A DNA stretch of 64,000 nt from Acinetobacter rongchengensis (lineage in GTDB: Bacteria > Pseudomonadota > Gammaproteobacteria > Pseudomonadales > Moraxellaceae), in the NCBI RefSeq assembly GCF_003611475.1, contig NZ_RAXT01000018.1, positions 1-64,000 of the forward strand. Reading direction: 5' to 3'. The notes beneath the pieces are model-generated. The model was not told the DNA's origin and made no database searches. It saw only the letters and a program-made list of their open reading frames with translations. The translations under genes were made by a program, and so were the position numbers. How positions within the stretch are numbered: the stretch's first letter is position 1; every line of letters begins with the position of its first letter. Below, piece by piece: positions 56,875 to 64,000 of this stretch.

Positions 56875-58693
56875 TCGCTAACTCCTCTTCTGTCAAATCA
56901 CGCTCTAGTGACTCAGAAAGGAGATCTGTGATCTTTATACGGATCGTGCCCGCATCTTCAGGAATTGTATATTGGCCTTGTACAAGTTCATTTTTCGCAG
57001 GTATATCTGTTAGTGTAGGTTGGAAAACTGCACCATCATAATTCCAATCGATCATGATGCTTTCGACCATTTCACGCCAATCAGACACTGTATCTTTGGT
57101 TTGTGAAAGTTTTTGTAGTAAGTTCATCGGATAGAACTTATCTACCACCAATTGGCCATTTTCAACTTTAAAGAGAGCTTCTGAGTCACGTTTAAATTGT
57201 AGATCTGAACGATCACGCAGAATATCTACAACTTCGATATCTAGTTTATAGCCGATCGACTGTTGCACAAATGCAGCTAAGTCAGGCTCATGTCCCATAC
57301 AGTAAATTGTAATTTTTTCAACAGGCTGATTTGGCTTTTCTTCTTTACGTTTTTCAAATGCTTTGTAATCTACGCCGTGAATCAAATCAGCTACGTCAGC
57401 TCTAGTGGCAATATGGTTGACTGGCATAAGTTTGACCATACGGCCATCTTTTTCACCATCATACACACTGTTCGGAATTGGCTGAATATCTAACGCTTGG
57501 ATGAGCAATTCTTTTGCTTGAACAGGGTTACGGAACACATCGTAGTGATTAACATTATAGACTTCAAAACCAGTATAAAATTCTTTTTCTTCCTCTAAAA
57601 GCTGAATACCTTTAAGTTCTTCAGCAACTTTAATCAAACGCTTAGTCGTGGTTTGAATTGATCCTAAATTAATATCAGCCCCAATAAAACGTCGACCTAG
57701 CTTCATAGCAACAGATTGTGTTGTACCCGACCCCATGAAACAATCAAATATTATACTATTAGGGTTAGATGAAACTTTAATAAACTTTTCTAATAATTTT
57801 TCTGGTTTTTGAGTTGGATAACCTAACCTTTCGTCTGACGCTTGATTTACAAAAGCCAACTCAAACCAATCTCGAGCCAAAGGGCCAGTTTGTTGATCTA
57901 AATATTGTCTATAAGTATTTTCATTTTCCTCTTTAGGGTCATTTGTTCCATCTTTTCCACGTAATCGATATTTTCTTCCATCTTCATCAAGATATTTAAA
58001 TTTCTTTAAAGTTACAGGAGAATAAGTTTCCACAATTTCGGCATAATTAAAAATATAATCACTATTCTTGTTCTTATTATATAAAAATATTGTGTCATGT
58101 TTATGGTTAAAGTTACGTTTTGATGTTTCTCTTTCTTTATAACACCAAATAATTTCATTAAGAAAATTTTCACTACCAAATACTTCGTCTAGAATACATC
58201 TTAATAGATGCGATGCTTTATTATCACAATGTAAATATATCGATCCTTTAGGCGAGAGAAGCTCTCTTAGTAGAATAATCCTGTCTCTCATAAATTGTAG
58301 ATATTCATCATTTGCCCAAATATCCGTGTACTGCTTTTCTTCAAATGCACTTTGATCATTCTCTGCTTCTGCACCTCTTAAACTTACTTTTTTCTTATAA
58401 TCTGCTTTTGAGTCAAACGGTGGGTCAATATAAATCAAGTCTACTTTGCCACGAAACTCACGTAGCAAATGTGACATGACTTGAAGGTTATCGCCCCAAA
58501 AAATCTTATTGAGCCAACCATTAACCGCTTCACCATGTTGTTCTTTTAATTGTGCTGGATAATAACGAGTTGAAGTAAAAGGGCGCTTTCCTTTCCAGTT
58601 CAACATCGGGTAGCCTTTAATTGGCTCGAACTTAAATACACCCTCTTGAAGGTTTTCTTCAGGCAAATCCAAGGTATTATTTTCAGTCGTCAT
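56867..58693 (-). CDS. mod: Type III DNA methyltransferase Mod
   Basis: 608 residues. The beta-class order holds: catalytic DPPF (90-93, YIDPPFDSK) comes before the SAM motif FMGSGT near residue 319. Between them is the target-recognition region (about 170-290), which is the most variable part of Mod and sets the site. The opening GYPMLNWKGKRPF and WGDNLQVMSHLL block are typical of Mod. It most likely makes N6-methyladenine on one strand of an asymmetric site. It overlaps res by 8 nt and begins right after the helicase gene. Confidence 0.93.
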   Translation of the reverse strand: MTTENNTLDLPEENLQEGVFKFEPIKGYPMLNWKGKRPFTSTRYYPAQLKEQHGEAVNGWLNKIFWGDNLQVMSHLLREFRGKVDLIYIDPPFDSKADYKKKVSLRGAEAENDQSAFEEKQYTDIWANDEYLQFMRDRIILLRELLSPKGSIYLHCDNKASHLLRCILDEVFGSENFLNEIIWCYKERETSKRNFNHKHDTIFLYNKNKNSDYIFNYAEIVETYSPVTLKKFKYLDEDGRKYRLRGKDGTNDPKEENENTYRQYLDQQTGPLARDWFELAFVNQASDERLGYPTQKPEKLLEKFIKVSSNPNSIIFDCFMGSGTTQSVAMKLGRRFIGADINLGSIQTTTKRLIKVAEELKGIQLLEEEKEFYTGFEVYNVNHYDVFRNPVQAKELLIQALDIQPIPNSVYDGEKDGRMVKLMPVNHIATRADVADLIHGVDYKAFEKRKEEKPNQPVEKITIYCMGHEPDLAAFVQQSIGYKLDIEVVDILRDRSDLQFKRDSEALFKVENGQLVVDKFYPMNLLQKLSQTKDTVSDWREMVESIMIDWNYDGAVFQPTLTDIPAKNELVQGQYTIPEDAGTIRIKITDLLSESLERDLTEEELANG

Positions 58694-61573
58694 TTAAGGG
58701 CTTTCCTTCACAAAATTCCAGTTTTTACGATCGCAGTAAAAACGCATGTCACAGTTGGGGCACAGCTTATCAGGTCTACAACTCATCCCATAATCTTTAG
58801 CTTCAATACGAGACACAACTTGATCAAACTGCTTCACAGTCTGCTCGATCTGATCATCTCTCTTGTCAAAACTGACATAAGGTGAACCTTCTGTTTCACC
58901 CGTATAGTAAAGATGCATTCGACTCACAGTCTGCCCTGTCTTTTCTTCTAGCAAATGCGCATATAACTGTAGCTGGCGTTGGTACGTTTCAAATCTTGTT
59001 TTTTCTTTTTCTAAATCAGGCTTACGCTCTGACTTAAAATCAATAATTTCTACCGTACCATTTTCACCACGGATTAAATCAATACTTCCTTTTAAAATGT
59101 ACTGATCTTTCACCAATGAAATTTCAACCTCAGCTTCTTGTAAACGATCAAGCTGTCTCTTTTCACGATCGTAGTAATTTACAACATGCCTTTCAATCGC
59201 TTTTAAGGTATTCGGCGCCAAGAACTGTCGTTCTTTTTTAGACAAATAAATATAATTGGCATTCAGCCAATTTTGTATTTGCTCATGACTTACCAAGTGG
59301 CCTTCATTACGCAATACAGCTTTATGAATATCTTCAATCGTTTGATGAACTAAAGTACCAAAAATCTGCGCACCTGCTCGAACTGGATGAAACTCAAGCT
59401 CTTTAAAGAAACGATATTGTTCAGGACATGCCTCAAACAAAAGAATATGTGAGGTAAAAGCATACTCCCGTTTCAAATTCATCTCTTTCACTTGAGCAAA
59501 TTCGATCTTTGATAAATCTAATTCAGGATGCTTCCAATCGACCAAGCCATCAACAACCGATTTAAAATACTTCGATGGTGAACTACCAGCACCCTTCTTA
59601 ACTTCTGCTGAAAGTACCAATAAGTTCTGAGCACGAGAAAACGCCGTGTAATACAAACGCCAAAAGTCAAAGTTTTTAATTAATTCAAAAGGTTCATAAG
59701 GTGGCTTGCTGAAGTAATTATTTTCAAGAATTTCATCTAAGTCATTGTGACTTTTTCTTGGAACACCCTCTAAACTACAAGTGACCACGACTGGATATTC
59801 CAATCCCTTAGATTGATGAATCGTCAGGAATGATACACATCCACTCGGAGCATATTCAGAGTCATCTTCATACTCGCCTATACCACCATCTTTCAAAAAC
59901 CTGAAATATTGGTTAAATAAGTCTGTCAGATTCTTATCTACAAATTCACGAGATATGACCGTAACGTAATGAAGATGTTCAAATTTTGCTAAAAGAGACG
60001 AGAATTTAGATAAGTTCCGAGCAGCACGACCTTTATCTAAACCATTCAATGCCTCGTCTGAAAAGTACTTACTAAATAATGGAAATTGCAACGCCTGATA
60101 AAACAAGGCTGTAAAAGCATAATCTGTATTTTCAACAAGTTGATAATGTGTTCGAGCACGTTCCTGTGCCCACTTTAATAAATCCTGATTTTCAGGTTTC
60201 TGTAATTCCTCTTTAATTGAAGGAATACATTGCTGATCATAGTAGTCCCAAATGGCAAGCTTAAGATTCTCATTCCATTTACGGATATTAAAATACTGCG
60301 GGAATAAAAAAATAAATAGGCCTATTAGTAACTTAATTTCTTCACGGTCAAAAAATTGATTTGAGCGTGGAGAATAAACAGGTATCCCTTTTTCTTCTAA
60401 ATAGTTAGCAAGGCCAACTGCTCGATCGCTTTGTACCGATCTAAATAAAAACGCAACTTGGTTCCAATCAGTCAATCCATCTTTCTTCAAAGACAAAAGA
60501 AACTGATAGTTTTCCTCATACCACTCTTCTCGGCCTTCCGCTTCGACTTTAATCACCGAAGGAACTTCAGGAAACTCATCCTCTCTAGCACGTATGTTTT
60601 TATCATAACGAAAACGATTAGTACCTGATCCCCATTCTAACCTTTGCATCCATTGGCCGAAGAAGTTCACAATATCAGGATGAGAACGGTAGTTCGTTGT
60701 GAGCTGAATTTGCTTACATTTATGTTCATCAAAGTTCTTAGGAAATTCTAAAATATTCCGAATTGTTGCCCCACGAAAACGATAGAGGCCTTGGTCATCA
60801 TCACCTACCACACAAAGATTCTGAGCCTCACCCATCAATAACTTTAAAATACGTTCTTGAATCGTATTGGTATCTTGGTATTCATCCACCATCAGATACT
60901 TAAGTTTTTGCTGTAATTCTAAAACGACTGTAGGCTGGTTCTCTAATAACTTTAATGTCTCGTATTGAATCGTTGAAAAATCCAGAGCATTATTTTCTTC
61001 TAACAATTGATGATATTTTTCTAGACATTCACCTAATATCGCTACTTCAATATCAGGTGCTTCTTTTAGCTCAGCAGTAGTCAAAGCCTCTTCTGTCACT
61101 TTATTGATTAAAACTAAAAGCTCACTCGCCTGATTCCAGCGGGACTGTTCTTCCTTAATTAGCAAATGAAAGTTTTCAATCTCTGCAAATTCTTTCATTT
61201 TTTTAAATAAAAGGAACTGTTGATCAAACTGATCATACAAAGTAAAACTACGCTTCAAACGTGTATATTGCTGATTCTCTTCTAATATTCTCAGACAAAT
61301 AGAATGAAATGTCCCCAGATACATTTCATTCAGATTTAAGTCTATCTTTAGTTCAAGCAACCTATTTGAAATACGTGTCGTTAACTCTCTTGCCGCCTTT
61401 TCAGTAAAAGTAACTACCAATATCGACTCAGGCTGAATCCCTTTAACTTGAATCAGCTTAACGATTCTTTCCACCAGTGTGAAAGTCTTACCCGAACCAG
61501 GGCCAGCAATAATCAATACTGGGCCATCTAAGGTGTTTAGTGCTTCTTGCTGAGCTTTATTGATATTCGACAT
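58694..61573 (-). CDS. UvrD-like helicase with C-terminal Fe-S RecB-type nuclease
   Basis: 959 residues from the ATG at 61573 (GGTGAG 8 nt upstream). SF1A helicase motifs: Walker A AGPGSGKT (23-30), VDEYQDTN and GDDDQGLYRFRGA, LTIHQSKGLEYP near 610, and YTAFSRAQNLLVLSA near 670. The C-terminal third is a RecB/AddB-type PD-(D/E)xK nuclease: H743, D832 (GSIDLI), D845-x-K847 (DFK) and QLQLYAHLL. Cys716 and C938-x2-C941-x5-C947 fit an AddB/Cas4-type 4Fe-4S clamp. It should unwind and degrade DNA. It shares 17 nt with the gene upstream and ends 0-1 nt before mod, so it belongs to the operon. Confidence 0.9.
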   Translation of the reverse strand: MSNINKAQQEALNTLDGPVLIIAGPGSGKTFTLVERIVKLIQVKGIQPESILVVTFTEKAARELTTRISNRLLELKIDLNLNEMYLGTFHSICLRILEENQQYTRLKRSFTLYDQFDQQFLLFKKMKEFAEIENFHLLIKEEQSRWNQASELLVLINKVTEEALTTAELKEAPDIEVAILGECLEKYHQLLEENNALDFSTIQYETLKLLENQPTVVLELQQKLKYLMVDEYQDTNTIQERILKLLMGEAQNLCVVGDDDQGLYRFRGATIRNILEFPKNFDEHKCKQIQLTTNYRSHPDIVNFFGQWMQRLEWGSGTNRFRYDKNIRAREDEFPEVPSVIKVEAEGREEWYEENYQFLLSLKKDGLTDWNQVAFLFRSVQSDRAVGLANYLEEKGIPVYSPRSNQFFDREEIKLLIGLFIFLFPQYFNIRKWNENLKLAIWDYYDQQCIPSIKEELQKPENQDLLKWAQERARTHYQLVENTDYAFTALFYQALQFPLFSKYFSDEALNGLDKGRAARNLSKFSSLLAKFEHLHYVTVISREFVDKNLTDLFNQYFRFLKDGGIGEYEDDSEYAPSGCVSFLTIHQSKGLEYPVVVTCSLEGVPRKSHNDLDEILENNYFSKPPYEPFELIKNFDFWRLYYTAFSRAQNLLVLSAEVKKGAGSSPSKYFKSVVDGLVDWKHPELDLSKIEFAQVKEMNLKREYAFTSHILLFEACPEQYRFFKELEFHPVRAGAQIFGTLVHQTIEDIHKAVLRNEGHLVSHEQIQNWLNANYIYLSKKERQFLAPNTLKAIERHVVNYYDREKRQLDRLQEAEVEISLVKDQYILKGSIDLIRGENGTVEIIDFKSERKPDLEKEKTRFETYQRQLQLYAHLLEEKTGQTVSRMHLYYTGETEGSPYVSFDKRDDQIEQTVKQFDQVVSRIEAKDYGMSCRPDKLCPNCDMRFYCDRKNWNFVKESP

Positions 61574-63599
61574 TATTAGTCTCACCCAACTGTTCCAGGT
61601 TATTACTTAAGAAATTTAATCCAAGCAGTGAAATCTTTTCTTCTATTGAGAGCTTGTTTTGGTCTTCATCTAATTTGGATAATATGAAATCTAAAATTTT
61701 TAAACCACGATTTTTAACATGATCTGGAGTCCAAGTAGATTTATTTGCAACAATTTGAGCACTTAAAGAATCATATCTATAACCTCGGTTACGATATTGA
61801 GCACCTTTTTCAGATTGATCCACTTTATGTTTAAAAGGATCATTTTGCATACTCGAGTTATCTGAGTGCGTAATCGCTAATAGATTACCCAAACTATTAC
61901 ATAACCGCTTTCTTTCACCTTCAGTGAAAATACTAAATTCATGCCAATTGAGTTGTAACTCGTCATACGCACTTTTACGTTCTGGTGAGTCGTCACCATT
62001 ACAAAAGGTTTCTAAACTCTGAAAAGCACTTTGCGGGTAAATATGCTCTATCGAATCTCTATTTTTAAAATCTTGCCAAATTAACTGTGAACTTATAGCA
62101 GATACTTTATTTTTAGTTCTTAAAAATTCATCATACTCAAAAAAAATATATTTCAAACCACTCCATTTATAAAAACCTTTCTTTTCCTCAACAAGGTATT
62201 CAATCAAGTTTTTAAAATTAGTAAAGCTATAATATTCTTTTGTATAAGTATCAATGGAATCACAAATTTTTTGAGAATCAATTTTTCCACTATAAACTGA
62301 TGCAGACAATCGATAGAACTTACTATCACCTGTATTTGACTGCCGATCAGCAGCATGAAAAACCTTAAAAGCAAATTTTTCTAGGTGTGTGCAAATATTA
62401 GGTAAATTTAATCTCTCTGTATTATGTAATATCGCCAATACTAAAGGTTTAAATGCGGCTCTAAATCCAACACGATGTAGTCCTAAAATTTTATTTCGAA
62501 TGTTATTGTCAGCATCTTCAAAATATTTAGGATGATGTATTTGATTCCAATAAACTGAACTTTTTTGCAAAGATTTAACGTATTTTTGAATATCAAATGC
62601 TTGTAATTCATTTACATATACACGATCAATCGTAAAATAATGATTAAATAGATGCTGAGCATAAACATTGGACTCTGAACGATCATATTGACCAAAGTAC
62701 ATTATCCAATGAGCCTTAATAAAATCGTCATCATCTAAAGGTGTACTTTTTTCAGCACCTAAAGATTGATAAATTGTGATCCATGCCGTATTCACTGATT
62801 TAATAAGATCATTTTTTTCATCACAACTTAGACTCATTTTATCAATAAGATACATTAGTCTGTTCTTCAATTTCTCAAGTTGAGATAAAGGTTTCCCCCG
62901 ATTATTCATAGTTTCAAAAACTACATATTCATCCAGCTCATTAGGTAAAATATATTCATTAAGCCTTAATCCTGTTGTTACCTTATCAAACAGAAATTGC
63001 AATGCTTCTATCTTATTGGAAGCATCCTCTAGATAGAAGCCAACAACTTTCTCAAAAAACTTACGTGCTTTAATCAGGTTTTCTGTATAAATGCTTTCCT
63101 TACTATCACCTTCAATTTCATCAAGATTAAGTATATGTTTTCTAAAATATTTATCACTTGGATTATCTTGATCATAACCAAAAATATATGCTTTTCTAGT
63201 ACCTTTAGAGATGTAAAGATAATGAAACTCAGTATCTCCATCACGATCCCCAAATTCATACTCGAATTGTTTCGAATATTTAACCAACACAGTGATTAAT
63301 ATCAAAATCGAAGTGATCCGCTGTTGGCCATCAACTATCGAATATTGTGCTTTTCTAGGTAACCATTCTTTGTAATCTGGACTCGTATGTTCAGCTAACG
63401 TTAGTAATCCAGTATAATGCCATTTATCATTAGGAATATTTTGAATATCATTCCAAAGATCCATCAATTGGCCTTTAATTTTTACTAGATCTTTACGCTC
63501 TTTAATTTCAGCATCATTAGCCCAAGAGTAACCTCTCTGATATGAAGGGATTCTTAAAATTCTATCTGTAAAAATTGTGTGTACTGATTTTAAATCCAT
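61557..63599 (-). CDS. DUF262/DUF1524 protein, GmrSD-like
   Basis: 680 residues. The N-terminal DUF262 (ParB/GmrS-like NTPase) has IPSYQRGYSW (17-26) and VDGQQR (89-94), then TMNNRGKPLSQLEK near residue 235. The C-terminal DUF1524 (GmrD-like HNH) has SIEHIYPQ with H519 and SLGNLLAITHSDNSSM near 575. GmrSD enzymes cleave modified phage DNA (for example glucosylated hydroxymethylcytosine) using NTP. As a single fused protein it is first in an operon with a helicase-nuclease and a type III system. An alternative is a sensor or regulator of those genes. Confidence 0.88.
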   Translation of the reverse strand: MDLKSVHTIFTDRILRIPSYQRGYSWANDAEIKERKDLVKIKGQLMDLWNDIQNIPNDKWHYTGLLTLAEHTSPDYKEWLPRKAQYSIVDGQQRITSILILITVLVKYSKQFEYEFGDRDGDTEFHYLYISKGTRKAYIFGYDQDNPSDKYFRKHILNLDEIEGDSKESIYTENLIKARKFFEKVVGFYLEDASNKIEALQFLFDKVTTGLRLNEYILPNELDEYVVFETMNNRGKPLSQLEKLKNRLMYLIDKMSLSCDEKNDLIKSVNTAWITIYQSLGAEKSTPLDDDDFIKAHWIMYFGQYDRSESNVYAQHLFNHYFTIDRVYVNELQAFDIQKYVKSLQKSSVYWNQIHHPKYFEDADNNIRNKILGLHRVGFRAAFKPLVLAILHNTERLNLPNICTHLEKFAFKVFHAADRQSNTGDSKFYRLSASVYSGKIDSQKICDSIDTYTKEYYSFTNFKNLIEYLVEEKKGFYKWSGLKYIFFEYDEFLRTKNKVSAISSQLIWQDFKNRDSIEHIYPQSAFQSLETFCNGDDSPERKSAYDELQLNWHEFSIFTEGERKRLCNSLGNLLAITHSDNSSMQNDPFKHKVDQSEKGAQYRNRGYRYDSLSAQIVANKSTWTPDHVKNRGLKILDFILSKLDEDQNKLSIEEKISLLGLNFLSNNLEQLGETNNVEYQ

Positions 63600-63682
63600 T
63601 GAGCCCTCATATTGTTAAATATTAGAATAATAAGACTATCTTAAATCATATTAAACCATTTCACATAATCCCCAATTGAGTT

Positions 63683-63712
63683 TAAAAAAAAAAAATGGGG
63701 GCTCACCCCCAC
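63683..63712 (-). terminator. Terminator of the gene at the right edge
   Basis: TGGGGG/CCCCCA stem with a 4-nt loop (63696-63711) followed on the minus strand by a run of 11 T. It stops the partial gene and separates it from the restriction operon, whose own promoter must lie at about 63600-63680. Confidence 0.8.
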
Positions 63713-63777
63713 TTCGCATTAGCTCTTAAAATTAGAATTATGGAACAAAAAAGCTGCTCAACCAGTACATAAATTAC

Positions 63778-64000
63778 TCAATTCACCACACTTACACTCC
63801 TCTGCAACCCTTTCTGCATATCCTGCGCAAAACCCTCCCCCTGATTCGTTTTAGGCTTAGCATTAGTTCTCGCTGTGGTTGCATTTTGTGCTTGATCATT
63901 TTCAGTTTCTTGATTTTCATCACTATAAAACTCCTCCACCAAATCTAGTCCCTCCTCACCATTCACCTCAAACTGTGCATTCGCAAAACCCTGTCTTGCC
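63778..64000 (-). CDS. 3' end of an unknown gene (cut by window edge)
   Basis: The frame stays open to the right edge; the internal GTG/ATG-like start seen inside is not the true start. The visible end reads ARQGFANAQFEVNGEEG, LDLVEEFYSDE, then a Gln/Asn/Thr-rich tail with KTNQGEGFAQDMQKGLQRS. It is acidic in the middle and low-complexity at the end. I do not recognise the family. It ends at a good terminator and is transcribed ahead of, but apart from, the restriction operon. Confidence 0.6.
   Translation of the reverse strand, partial: ARQGFANAQFEVNGEEGLDLVEEFYSDENQETENDQAQNATTARTNAKPKTNQGEGFAQDMQKGLQRSVSVVN

Noticed and set aside
49647..64000. Integrase of the island inside the window
   Set aside because: None of the island genes has tyrosine or serine recombinase motifs. 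If there is one, it lies past the right edge.
1..64000. tRNA or rRNA genes
   Set aside because: No cloverleaf or rRNA-like stretch was recognised by eye. A tRNAscan run would settle it.

Overview
The window looks like a chromosome segment of Acinetobacter (Gammaproteobacteria, Moraxellaceae). The DNA is AT-rich. Gene order and family types fit: pcnB-folK-panB-panC, cysM-exonuclease-rlmD-relA opposite a GacS/BarA hybrid kinase, split pntAA-pntAB-pntB, and thrS-infC with an AUU start. No rRNA, tRNA, CRISPR array or intact insertion sequence was recognised. All calls come from reading the sequence; no database search was possible.

Bases 1-49,550 are ordinary chromosome. From left to right: an MFS exporter, a protein with two TonB-C-like domains, small membrane proteins and a Nu-class GST (0-4.5 kb); thrS-infC (4.6-7.1 kb); a SEC-C protein; a possible sphingolipid or amino-alcohol catabolic cluster (8.1-15.4 kb: PLP fold-III enzyme, FAD sugar-lactone-oxidase-type enzyme, neutral ceramidase-family hydrolase, divergent AraC regulator, acyl-CoA synthetase); a housekeeping run (15.5-28.9 kb: darP, an NPr-like HPr, rapZ, panC, panB, folK, pcnB, comEA, mazG, an SDR, relA, rlmD, a DEDD exonuclease, cysM); gacS with a crotonase, glxR, hyi and rsfS (29-35 kb); an atypical Amt transporter; the transhydrogenase operon; a DMT transporter and LD-carboxypeptidase; a SoxR locus with a textbook sox-box promoter driving a RidA-like protein and an MFS pump (43.5-45.8 kb); a HEPN-like protein; and a CPA2 cation/proton antiporter.

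At about 49.55 kb the tRNA-dihydrouridine synthase gene dusA breaks off after its first 25 codons. dusA is a known target of integrative elements, so this marks one end of a genomic island that runs past the right edge. The island's visible genes all lie on the minus strand: a Fic protein, a Schlafen/AlbA_2 ATP-binding regulator, a RadA homologue, a decayed fic fragment, then a tight four-gene operon. Its transcription order is DUF262/DUF1524 (GmrSD-like) protein, UvrD-like helicase with a C-terminal Fe-S RecB-type nuclease, type III Mod methyltransferase, type III Res helicase-endonuclease. The last gene is cut by the window edge.

The four-gene operon is the best candidate for an under-described system. 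It combines a modification-dependent-type nuclease, a helicase-nuclease and a complete type III restriction-modification pair in overlapping genes. The neighbouring fic and AlbA_2 genes both carry short in-frame tandem repeats in the hinge between catalytic domain and winged helix, which could let them vary in length.
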